Below are positions 57,725-64,000 of a stretch of 64,000 bases of DNA, piece by piece. The position numbers were made by a program, and so were the translations under genes. This DNA comes from Streptomyces tanashiensis (GTDB lineage Bacteria > Actinomycetota > Actinomycetes > Streptomycetales > Streptomycetaceae), in contig NZ_BMRZ01000005.1 of the NCBI RefSeq assembly GCF_014648895.1, positions 248,001 to 312,000 of the forward strand, read 5' to 3'. Numbering within the stretch: position 1 is the first letter of the stretch; each line of letters opens with the position of its first letter. The notes below the pieces were generated by a model. It saw only the letters and a program-made list of their open reading frames with translations, was not told the DNA's origin and searched no databases.

Positions 57725-58927
57725 ATGGCCGTATGGGACGACCTGGTCGGACAGACCAAGGTCGAGGAGCAGCTCGCCGCCGCCGCGCGCGACGCCGACG
57801 CGCTCGTGACCGCCCACGCCGCCCGCGAGCCGGCTCCCGAGGCCTCCAAGATGACCCACGCCTGGCTCTTCACCGGCCCTCCCGGGTCCGGCCGGGCGAC
57901 CGCGGCGCGCGCGTTCGCCGCCGCGCTGCAGTGCGTGAGCCCCGACCGGGCGCTCGGCGGGGCCCCGGGCTGCGGTTTCTGCGACGGCTGCCACACGACC
58001 CTCGTCGGCACCCACGCGGACGTCGAGATCGTCCGCACGGACCTGCTGTCCATCGGTGTGAAGGAGACCCGCGACCTCGTCCGGCGCGCCCAGCTCTCCC
58101 CGGCCGGCGGCCGCTGGCAGGTCATCGTCCTGGAGGACGCCGACCGGCTCACCGAGGGCGCGGGGAACGTGCTCCTGAAGGCCGTCGAGGAGCCCGCGCC
58201 GCGCACGGTCTGGCTGCTCTGCGCGCCCTCCCTGGAGGACGTGCTGCCCACGATCCGGTCCCGCTGCCGCCACCTGACCCTGCGCACCCCGCCGGTGGAG
58301 GCCGTCGCCGACGTGCTCGTGCGGCGCGACGGCATCGATCCGGAGACGGCGCAGGCCGCCGCCCGGGCCACCCAGGGGCACATCGACCGGGCCCGGCGGC
58401 TCGCCACCGACGAGCGGGCCCGCGCGCGCCGGTCCGTCGTCCTGAAGCTGCCGCTGCGGGTCGACGACGTCGGCGGCTGCCTCAAGGCCGCGCAGGAACT
58501 GGTCGACGCGGCCGCGGAGGACGCGAAGCAGGTCGCGGAGGAGATCGACGTCAAGGAGACCGAGGAGCTGAAGGCGGCCCTCGGCGCGGCGCAGGGCGGG
58601 CGGATGCCGCGCGGCACGGCCGGGGCGATGAAGGAGCTGGAGGAGCGGCAGAAGCGGCGCAGGACGCGCACGCAGCGCGACAGCCTGGACCTCGCGCTCA
58701 CCGACCTGACCGGCTTCTACCGCGACGTCCTGGCCCTCCAGCTCCGCTCGCGCTCGGCCCTGGCCAACACGGACGTGCGGGACGCCCTGGAGCGGATCGC
58801 CCGCGACACCACGCCCGAGCGGACCCTGCGCCGCATCGAGGCGGTCCTCGCCTGCCGCGAGGCCCTCGACCGGAACGTGGCGCCGCTGCTCGCGGTGGAG
58901 GCGATGACGATGGCGCTGCGGGGTTAG
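57725..58927 (+). CDS. holB: DNA polymerase III delta-prime subunit
   Basis: This 400-aa clamp-loader protein starts MAVWDDLVGQTKVEEQL. The P-loop reads GPPGSGRATAA, lacking the catalytic lysine as expected for delta-prime. The four-cysteine zinc module comprises the Cys of AAALQC and those of CGFCDGC, and the sensor region reads LLKAVEEPAPRTVWLLCAPSLED with the SRC motif IRSRCRHL. The C-terminal collar is extended relative to E. coli (334 aa). GAGGAGGGG gives a clear SD. Confidence 0.92.
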   Translation: MAVWDDLVGQTKVEEQLAAAARDADALVTAHAAREPAPEASKMTHAWLFTGPPGSGRATAARAFAAALQCVSPDRALGGAPGCGFCDGCHTTLVGTHADVEIVRTDLLSIGVKETRDLVRRAQLSPAGGRWQVIVLEDADRLTEGAGNVLLKAVEEPAPRTVWLLCAPSLEDVLPTIRSRCRHLTLRTPPVEAVADVLVRRDGIDPETAQAAARATQGHIDRARRLATDERARARRSVVLKLPLRVDDVGGCLKAAQELVDAAAEDAKQVAEEIDVKETEELKAALGAAQGGRMPRGTAGAMKELEERQKRRRTRTQRDSLDLALTDLTGFYRDVLALQLRSRSALANTDVRDALERIARDTTPERTLRRIEAVLACREALDRNVAPLLAVEAMTMALRG

Positions 58928-58995
58928 GGAAGGAGCGGCGGATCATGGCCGGCGGGCGACTCCGGGCGATTGGACACGGTCCGTACCGGTGCGGA

Positions 58996-59007
58996 TACGC
59001 TCCGGGG
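58996..59007 (+). promoter_or_regulatory. Leaderless promoter of the secreted hydrolase gene
   Basis: TACGCT (58996-59001) ends 6 nt before the ATG at 59008. TTGGAC at 58970-58975 is a possible -35 with a long 20-nt spacer. Confidence 0.5.
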
Positions 59008-60564
59008 ATGGATTCCAGGCGTTTGCTCCGCACGTCCGCCACGGCCCTCGCGGCCGCCGGGCTGATCCTCACCGGCTGTTCGGGCGGAAGCGACGCCGCC
59101 GCACCTCGCACGACCGCTCCGGCGTCCGCCTCCGCCTCCGCCTCCTCGTCCGAGGCGCCGAAGCTGAAGAAGTACTACGACCAGAAGCTGAAGTGGCGGG
59201 ACTGCGGCGTCGAGGGTTTCCAGTGCGCCACCCTGCGCGCCCCGCTCGACTACGCGAAACCGGACGGGGAGGAGGTCGAGCTCGCGGTCTCCCGGATCAA
59301 GGCCACCGGCCCCGGCAAGCGGCTCGGCTCGCTCCTGGTCAACCCGGGCGGCCCCGGCGGCTCCGCCGTCGGCTACCTCCAGGGGTACGCGGGCATCGGC
59401 TACCCGGCGCCCGTCCGCGCCCGCTACGACATGGTGGCCGTCGACCCGCGCGGAGTGGCCCGCAGCGAGCCCGTCGAGTGCCTGACGGGCCCGCAGATGG
59501 ACACGTACACACAGGTCGACCAGACCCCGGACGACACGGCGGAGATCAACGGGCTCAGCGCGGCCTTCAAGGACTTCGCGGCCGGCTGCGCGAAGAAGTC
59601 GGGGCAGGTGCTGCCCCACGTCTCCACCGTCGAGACGGCCCGCGACATGGACATCCTGCGGGCGGTGCTCGGCGACGAGAAGCTCACCTACGTGGGCGCG
59701 TCGTACGGCACGTTCCTCGGCGCCACCTACGCCGAGCTGTTCCCCGACCGGGTCGGCCGGCTCGTCCTCGACGGGGCGATGGACCCCTCGCTCTCGGCGC
59801 TCGACCTCAACCGGGACCAGACCGGCGGCTTCGAGACCTCCTTCCGCGCCTTCGCCGCCGACTGCATCCGCAAGCCGGACTGCCCCCTGGGCACCGAGTC
59901 CGTCGCCGCGGCCGGGGCGGCGATGAAGAAGTTCTTCCGCGACGTGGACGCCGCGCCCCTGCCCACGGGCGAGAGCCGTGCGCTCGGCGAGTCCCTCGCC
60001 ACCACCGGGGTGATCGCCGCGATGTACGACGAGGGCGCCTGGCCGCAGCTGCGCGAGGCCCTCTCCCGGGCGAAGGACGGCGACGGCTCCGGCCTCCTGG
60101 CCCTGGCCGACAGCTACTACGAGCGCGAGCCGGACGGCACGTACGCCAACCTCATGTTCGCCAACGCCGCCGTGAACTGCCTGGACCTGCCGCCCGCCTT
60201 CACCGGCCCCGCCGACGTGGAGAAGGCCGTCCCGTCCTTCGAGAAGGCCTCCCCGATCTTCGGCGAGGGCCTCGCCTGGGCAGCCCTCAACTGCACCTAC
60301 TGGCCCACCCCGCCCACCGGCCACCCGCACCGCATCGCGGCCGAGGGCGCCGCCCCGATCCTCGTCGTCGGCACCACCCGCGACCCGGCGACCCCGTACC
60401 ACTGGGCCCAGTCCCTCGCCGAGCAGCTCTCCTCCGGGACGCTGCTGACCTACGAGGGCGACGGCCACACGGCGTACGGCCGGGGCAGCGACTGCATCGA
60501 CACGGCGGTCAACACGTACCTCCTCGAAGGCACTCCTCCGGCGGACGGAAAGCGCTGCTCGTAG
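59008..60564 (+). CDS. Secreted alpha/beta-hydrolase lipoprotein (tripeptidyl aminopeptidase type)
   Basis: This 518-aa hydrolase has a lipoprotein signal ending AAAGLILTGC and then a Ser/Ala/Thr linker. The S33-like hydrolase has NPGGPGGSAVGY (oxyanion loop), nucleophile Ser232 in VGASYGTFLG, and later TTRDPATPYHWA and GDGHTAYGRG for the Asp and His. The C-terminal TAP-like domain (LNCTYWPTPPTG) is that of Streptomyces tripeptidyl aminopeptidases and SlpD/E proteases. It should release N-terminal tripeptides outside the cell. ATG at 59008, leaderless by TACGCT spacing. Confidence 0.9.
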   Translation: MDSRRLLRTSATALAAAGLILTGCSGGSDAAAPRTTAPASASASASSSEAPKLKKYYDQKLKWRDCGVEGFQCATLRAPLDYAKPDGEEVELAVSRIKATGPGKRLGSLLVNPGGPGGSAVGYLQGYAGIGYPAPVRARYDMVAVDPRGVARSEPVECLTGPQMDTYTQVDQTPDDTAEINGLSAAFKDFAAGCAKKSGQVLPHVSTVETARDMDILRAVLGDEKLTYVGASYGTFLGATYAELFPDRVGRLVLDGAMDPSLSALDLNRDQTGGFETSFRAFAADCIRKPDCPLGTESVAAAGAAMKKFFRDVDAAPLPTGESRALGESLATTGVIAAMYDEGAWPQLREALSRAKDGDGSGLLALADSYYEREPDGTYANLMFANAAVNCLDLPPAFTGPADVEKAVPSFEKASPIFGEGLAWAALNCTYWPTPPTGHPHRIAAEGAAPILVVGTTRDPATPYHWAQSLAEQLSSGTLLTYEGDGHTAYGRGSDCIDTAVNTYLLEGTPPADGKRCS

Positions 60565-60648
60565 GCCTGATCCGGGGGTGGTCGGAGCACCTCCGGAAAC
60601 TGTGTAGACTTGGCGACGCTGCTGCACCCACCATGGGTCACACAGCGC

Positions 60649-60722
60649 GCCGCCTTAGCTCAGTTGGCCAGAGCAACGCACTCGTAATGCGTAGGTCTCG
60701 GGTTCGAATCCCGAAGGCGGCT
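60649..60722 (+). tRNA. tRNA-Thr (anticodon CGU)
   Basis: A 74-nt cloverleaf has acceptor arms GCCGCCT/AGGCGGC and a D-arm (GCTCAGTTGGCCAGAGC). The anticodon stem-loop is ACGCA-CTCGTAA-TGCGT with CGT at 60683-60685, and the T-arm has GGGTTCGAATCCC. It reads ACG codons. The CCA end is not encoded. TAGACT at 60604-60609 is a likely -10. Confidence 0.96.
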
Positions 60723-60727
60723 CAGAG

Positions 60728-60765
60728 AAGGGCCAGGTCAGACATCGTCTGACCTGGCCCTTTCT
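60728..60765 (+). terminator. Terminator after tRNA-Thr
   Basis: A perfect 16-bp stem (60728-60743 with 60747-60762) with an ATC loop is followed by TTTCT, immediately after the tRNA. Confidence 0.92.
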
Positions 60766-60840
60766 GGTGTCTGCGGGGTGTTCGCGGGGGAGTGCGCCCG
60801 CGGGGGCCGCTCGGGGCGGCCTCCCGCGGACCGGCAGCCG

Positions 60841-61575
60841 TCAGGGCGCGGGGGTGAGGCCCGGCTGGTCGAAGGTGTCCGGGACCGGCAGGGTCGACCA
60901 GTGGGTGACCGGCCACGCGATGACGACCGCCCGGCCCACCACGTCCGTCACCGGCACCATGCCGCCCCGGGCGTCGCTCCGGTGGTAGCGGGAGTCCTGC
61001 GAGGCCTGGCGGTGGTCGCCCATCACCCAGAGGCTGCCGCTCGGCACCGTGACCTTGAACTGGCCCTCCGGGTCCGTGCTGCAGGCCGTGTTCCCCGGGA
61101 AGACGTACGGCTCCGTCAGCGGCTTGCCGTTCACCTTGAGGGGGCCCTCGCCCTTGCACTCGACGGTGTCGCCCGCCACGCCGATCACCCGCTTGATGAG
61201 GTGCTGTTCCCCCGCCGCGGGCATCAGGCCCACGAAGCCCAGGGCCTTCTGGACCGTGGTGGGCTCCTTCACCGGCCGTCCCGCCAGCCAGCCGCCGGGG
61301 TCGCGGAAGACCACGACCTCGCCCCGGTCGGGCTCCGAGCCGAACCAGGGGGTGAGCTTGTCGACCAGGACCCGGTCGTCCACCTGCAGGGTGTTCTGCA
61401 TCGAGCCCGAGGGGATCAGGAACGCCTGGAGCAGGAACGTCTTGATCAGGAACGCCAGTACCAGCGCGATCCCCGCGAGCATCGGCAGCTCGACCCAGAA
61501 CGGACGGCGCCGTTTCGCGCGCTCTGCCTCCGCGCCCTCCCGGTCGGATCGCGCCTCGGTCGCCAAGTCGCTCAT
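60841..61575 (-). CDS. lepB: Signal peptidase I
   Basis: This 244-aa S26 peptidase has a basic N-terminus, one membrane helix (about 30-50), FLIPSGSMQNTL with the catalytic Ser, and LIKRVIGVAGDTVECKG with the catalytic Lys. Box E is GSLWVMGDHRQASQDSR. It cleaves signal peptides on the outer membrane face. There is no C-terminal helix. A GTG six nt upstream is an alternative start. Streptomyces usually carry several sip genes together elsewhere; this one stands next to a regulator and an exported small peptide. Confidence 0.93.
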   Translation of the reverse strand: MSDLATEARSDREGAEAERAKRRRPFWVELPMLAGIALVLAFLIKTFLLQAFLIPSGSMQNTLQVDDRVLVDKLTPWFGSEPDRGEVVVFRDPGGWLAGRPVKEPTTVQKALGFVGLMPAAGEQHLIKRVIGVAGDTVECKGEGPLKVNGKPLTEPYVFPGNTACSTDPEGQFKVTVPSGSLWVMGDHRQASQDSRYHRSDARGGMVPVTDVVGRAVVIAWPVTHWSTLPVPDTFDQPGLTPAP

Positions 61576-61685
61576 GTCCACCCTGACTTCGTCGTGTGCC
61601 TGTTGTCTGCACGGACCCTATGCCCAGGGGTGCCCGGGCGGTGACCGCGGAGCGCTCTTCACCACGTACGGGTGACCCCGCGCGC

Positions 61686-62837
61686 TCAGGGGGCGGGCTG
61701 CTCGCGGTCCTGCTGGGCCAGGAGGTATCCGGCCTGGAAGCGGCTCTCGGCGCCGAGCGCGGCCATCACGTCGGCGACGTGCCGGCGGCAGCTGCGGACC
61801 GAGAGGCCCAGGCGCCGGGCGATCGCCGCGTCGGTGAGGCCTTCGGTGAGCAGGCGGACGATGGTCTGCTTCAGCTCGTCGGAGATGTCCATGATGGTCT
61901 GCCGGTCCCACTCCGTCTCGAACGGCAGGGCCTCCAGCCACAGCCGTTCGTACGCGCCCACCATGAACGCGACCACGTGCGGCTCGCGGATCAGGACCGC
62001 CGCGTGCGGGTCGTCCGGGACCGGGATGACCGCCGTGGCGCGGTCGAAGACGAGCATCCGCATGAACTCGTCGTCCAGGGTGCGGACCTGGGCGCCGAGC
62101 CGCCCGACCCGCTCCACGTAGGCGCAGGTGCCCGAGGAGAAGCGGGCGGTGTGCTGGTAGAGGACGCGCATCCGGACGCCGCGGCGCAGGAGTTCCTCGT
62201 CGCGGGCCACCGCCTCCTCCAGGACCTCGGCGCGCCGCCCGCCGCCCGGCTGCGCCGTCATGACCTCGCGCTCGCAGGTCCGGCCCAGCTCGGTGATGGC
62301 CTCCCGCACCGCGCGCAGATCGGTGAGCAGCTCCACGTACTCCGCCTGGCGCAGGTGCGTCAGCCGGAGCAGATGCGACTCGTAGAGCGGCATGAAGGCC
62401 ATCAGTTGTTCGCGCGTGCGTTCCATGTGCTGGCGGCGGGCGCGCATCTCGCGCTCCAGCGGCCCCAGGGTGCGCTGGACGGCCTCGTCCGGCGCCACGG
62501 GGAGCACGGCCCGCTCCTGGTCCCGGCGCAGCAGGCCCATGTCGAGGAGGGCGGAGACGGCCGACTCCACGCGGGCGAGCGGCAGTTCCAGCTCCGCCGC
62601 GAGGTCGGCGGGGCGGGCCGGCGGGTGGGCCGGGTCCCGGGCCAGGAGGCAGGTGTAGACCCGGGTCAGGGGGTCGTCCGGGCTCCCGGGGTCCTCGGAG
62701 GGCGGCGCGGGGACGGGGGGACCGGCCGCGCCGATCGCGGCCAGGGCGGTGACTTCCGGCGCCGTCTCCGCCGGAGCCGGCTCGGCATCTGCGGTCCCGC
62801 GGTCGTTCTGGGCCCGCTCCATGTCTGGTATCGCCAC
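61686..62837 (-). CDS. TrmB/LuxR-type transcriptional regulator
   Basis: This 383-aa protein has a Pro/Ala-rich N-terminus, a TrmB-like winged helix (RPADLAAELELPLARVESAVSALLDMGLLRR), and a long helical middle (RTLGPLEREMRARRQHMERTREQL). A sensor-like domain (RFSSGTCAYVERVGRL through PFETEWDRQ) precedes a C-terminal LuxR helix-turn-helix (LLTEGLTDAAIARRLGLSVRSCRRHVADVM). Regulators of this layout are frequent in Streptomyces and generally lack known ligands. The GTG at 62837 follows GGGGGAAAAG directly; an ATG at 62822 is an alternative. TAGGCT at 62883-62878 is its likely -10. It is divergent from the DTGWG peptide. Confidence 0.85.
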   Translation of the reverse strand: MAIPDMERAQNDRGTADAEPAPAETAPEVTALAAIGAAGPPVPAPPSEDPGSPDDPLTRVYTCLLARDPAHPPARPADLAAELELPLARVESAVSALLDMGLLRRDQERAVLPVAPDEAVQRTLGPLEREMRARRQHMERTREQLMAFMPLYESHLLRLTHLRQAEYVELLTDLRAVREAITELGRTCEREVMTAQPGGGRRAEVLEEAVARDEELLRRGVRMRVLYQHTARFSSGTCAYVERVGRLGAQVRTLDDEFMRMLVFDRATAVIPVPDDPHAAVLIREPHVVAFMVGAYERLWLEALPFETEWDRQTIMDISDELKQTIVRLLTEGLTDAAIARRLGLSVRSCRRHVADVMAALGAESRFQAGYLLAQQDREQPAP

Positions 62838-62877
62838 CTTTTCCCCCGTTTGTGACAGCGTCCTCTTGCTGCCATGC

Positions 62878-62883
62878 AGCCTA
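62878..62883 (-). promoter_or_regulatory. Predicted -10 element of the TrmB/LuxR regulator
   Basis: TAGGCT on the reverse strand lies 41-46 nt before the GTG, leaving a leader of roughly 35 nt with its own Shine-Dalgarno, unlike the leaderless genes elsewhere. Confidence 0.45.
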
Positions 62884-62961
62884 ATGAGCCATGCGGTCCG
62901 CCCCATAGGCATGCCGTCGCGGATACGTTCGTACCACCGCCCACAAGGTCAAAGCGCATCA

Positions 62962-62988
62962 AGCTCGCACAGCCCGCGAAGCTCGCAA
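62962..62988. promoter_or_regulatory. Direct repeat AAGCTCGCA in the peptide promoter region
   Basis: Two exact 9-mers at 62962-62970 and 62980-62988 lie 18 nt apart start to start, just under two helical turns, 57-83 nt before the peptide start. This arrangement suits a dimeric activator such as the adjacent regulator. Confidence 0.5.
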
Positions 62989-63044
62989 CCCACCACGGAA
63001 ACCCACGACTTACTCCTCGCGGAAGCGGAAAGAGAGCACACGAC

Positions 63045-63248
63045 ATGAAGCGGCGGATCCGCACCACCCTCCTCACCACCCTGGTCGTCGGCCTCGCGGG
63101 CCTCGCCACCGTCACCACCGACCGGCTCGCCGGCGGCACCGGCACCGACGACACCGGCTGGGGCGCTGCCGTCCTCACCGGCGCCTACGACACCGGCTGG
63201 GGCGCCCCGGCCGCCGGCGCGGGCACGAACGACACCGGCTGGGGGTGA
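63045..63248 (+). CDS. Exported small peptide with three DTGWG motifs
   Basis: This 67-aa protein starts MKRRIRTTLLTTLVVGLAGLA, a basic-then-hydrophobic signal peptide likely cut after about residue 21. The remaining 46 residues are Gly/Ala/Thr/Asp-rich and contain DTGWG exactly at 36-40, 49-53 and 63-67, the last at the C-terminus. Each motif is preceded by an acidic or polar residue (D, Y, N). GGAAAGAGAG precedes the ATG. No known domain is recognised. Repetition with a conserved Trp and a C-terminal motif copy resembles pheromone precursors or RiPP core repeats. It is divergent from the TrmB/LuxR regulator and 5 nt upstream of the HMGL-like gene. Confidence 0.85.
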   Translation: MKRRIRTTLLTTLVVGLAGLATVTTDRLAGGTGTDDTGWGAAVLTGAYDTGWGAPAAGAGTNDTGWG

Positions 63249-63253
63249 CCCGG

Positions 63254-64000
63254 ATGACCCTGCTCGACTGCACCCTGCGCACCGGCGGACGGCTCACCGG
63301 CGGATCCGTACCCCCCGCGCTGGCCGCCGACTACCTCGCGGTCTGCGCGCGGCTCGGCATCGACGTCATCGAGCTGGGCAGCGTCCACGACCCCGCCGAC
63401 CGCTCCGCCCCGCGCGGCGCGCTCCTGCCGGTCCCGCTCCCCGAGCGCTACGGCCCCCGCTTCTCCGTCCTCCTCGACACCGCGGGACTGCCCGCCACGG
63501 ACGCCGCCGCCACGGCCTCCGCCGGGCGGATCGCCGAGGAACTCGCCGCCGCCGCCGTCCCCGTCGGCCTGGTCCGCCTCGCCGTCCGGTACGACCGGGT
63601 GGCCCGCGCCGCCGCCCCCCTGCACCACCTGCGCGAAGCCGGCTTCGGCGTCTGCCTCTTCCTCACCCACATCGACCTCGCCTCCTACCCGGAACTCGAC
63701 CGCTGCCTCGGCGAGAGCGCGGCACTCGGCCCGCTCGACGCCGTCTTCCTCGTCGACTCGCTCGGCTCGCTCCGCCCCGAGCGCGTCATCGAACTCGTCC
63801 AGTCCACCCGCGCCGCCGTCTCCGCGCCCGTCGGCATCCACGCCCACGACAACCAGGGCTTCGCCCTGCACAACACCGTCGTCGCCGGGAGCGCCGGCGC
63901 CACCTGGCAGGACGCCGCCGTGCACGGGATCGGCCCGGGCGCCGGCCTGACCCGTACCGAGCAACTCCTCGCCCTCCTCGGCGCCACACCCACCGACCTC
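63254..64000 (+). CDS. HMGL-fold aldolase-like enzyme, N-terminal part (cut by window edge)
   Basis: An open frame of 249 codons runs to the window edge from an ATG at 63254 with GGGGG about 7 nt upstream. It starts MTLLDCTLRTGGRLTGG, has IDVIELGSVHDP, LDTAGL, FLVDSLGSLRPERVIELV and GIHAHDNQGFALHNTVVAG, and continues ATWQDAAVHGIGPGAGLTRTEQLL. This is the DRE-TIM metallolyase barrel of 4-hydroxy-2-oxovalerate aldolases and HMG-CoA lyases. In the canonical CTLRDGG motif the metal-binding Asp is Thr here, while the HXH metal pair (HAH) remains. The substrate is unknown; tight linkage to the DTGWG peptide suggests a common pathway. Confidence 0.83.
   Translation, partial: MTLLDCTLRTGGRLTGGSVPPALAADYLAVCARLGIDVIELGSVHDPADRSAPRGALLPVPLPERYGPRFSVLLDTAGLPATDAAATASAGRIAEELAAAAVPVGLVRLAVRYDRVARAAAPLHHLREAGFGVCLFLTHIDLASYPELDRCLGESAALGPLDAVFLVDSLGSLRPERVIELVQSTRAAVSAPVGIHAHDNQGFALHNTVVAGSAGATWQDAAVHGIGPGAGLTRTEQLLALLGATPTDL

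Noticed and set aside
62749..63048. Forward frame ending at the DTGWG peptide start
   Set aside because: It covers the divergent promoter region and the regulator start and has no SD; the peptide gene itself begins at 63045.

Overview
The window is a high-GC actinobacterial chromosome segment, almost certainly from a Streptomyces. The evidence is the Streptomyces developmental genes (a WblA-type Wbl protein and a BldG-type anti-anti-sigma factor), the strong G/C third-position bias, TANNNT -10 elements placed directly in front of start codons, and one single rare TTA leucine codon, in the helicase next to bldG. Most genes are conserved core functions. From memory of the families, the order from the left-edge metallophosphoesterase to holB parallels the Mycobacterium tuberculosis interval Rv3683 back to Rv3644c (ponA2, whiB4, two ArsA-like ATPases, RidA, MBL, crp, nth, CoA NUDIX, marP, ephE, holin-like, acs, HAD, 6C RNA, ssd-tad, helicase, topA, holB). 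Streptomyces-type genes are inserted between these blocks.

Layout. 1-10 kb: metallophosphoesterase (partial), GatB/YqeY protein, class A PBP, wblA with a long structured leader, two coupled ArsA/Get3-like ATPases, a DUF4177/RidA pair, a NUDIX/MBL pair and an SPFH protein. 10-24 kb: crp with a possible autoregulatory site, nth, CoA-type NUDIX hydrolase, MarP-like periplasmic protease, epoxide hydrolase/holin-like pair, NhaA, acetyl-CoA synthetase, a SulP-carbonic anhydrase fusion and a NodB-like lipoprotein. 24-33 kb: a MinD/CooC-like ATPase divergent from a degenerate Fic-fold protein, a HAD phosphatase, a 6C-family small RNA, DnaA-box-like 9-mers, and a complete translationally coupled ssd-tadABC-DUF4244-tadE operon for a Tad-type surface appendage. 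33-45 kb: helicase, bldG and its anti-sigma partner, H+-pyrophosphatase, lipoprotein, methyltransferase/ArsR pair and an ABC exporter ending in a perfect 9-bp minisatellite. 45-61 kb: topA with its lysine-repeat tail, a membrane-thymidylate kinase-coiled-coil fusion, a FtsX-type ABC system facing a two-component system, holB, a secreted hydrolase and tRNA-Thr(CGU). 61-64 kb: signal peptidase I, then an unusual locus.

The right-edge locus is the best candidate for something undescribed. A TrmB/LuxR-type regulator is divergent from a 67-aa exported peptide carrying three exact DTGWG motifs, the last at its C-terminus. An HMGL-fold aldolase-like enzyme with a changed metal-site residue follows 5 nt later and runs off the window. 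Nine-bp direct repeats at 18-bp spacing lie in the divergent promoter. Signal peptidase is the next gene on the other side of the regulator. This looks like a peptide-signal or modified-peptide module; no function has been shown.

Expression signals. About fifteen genes have a TANNNT-like -10 hexamer ending 6-8 nt before the start codon and no Shine-Dalgarno, so leaderless transcription is predicted to be common. Operons are mostly built with 4-nt ATGA/GTGA/TTGA overlaps. Strong hairpin terminators separate most convergent or independent units.
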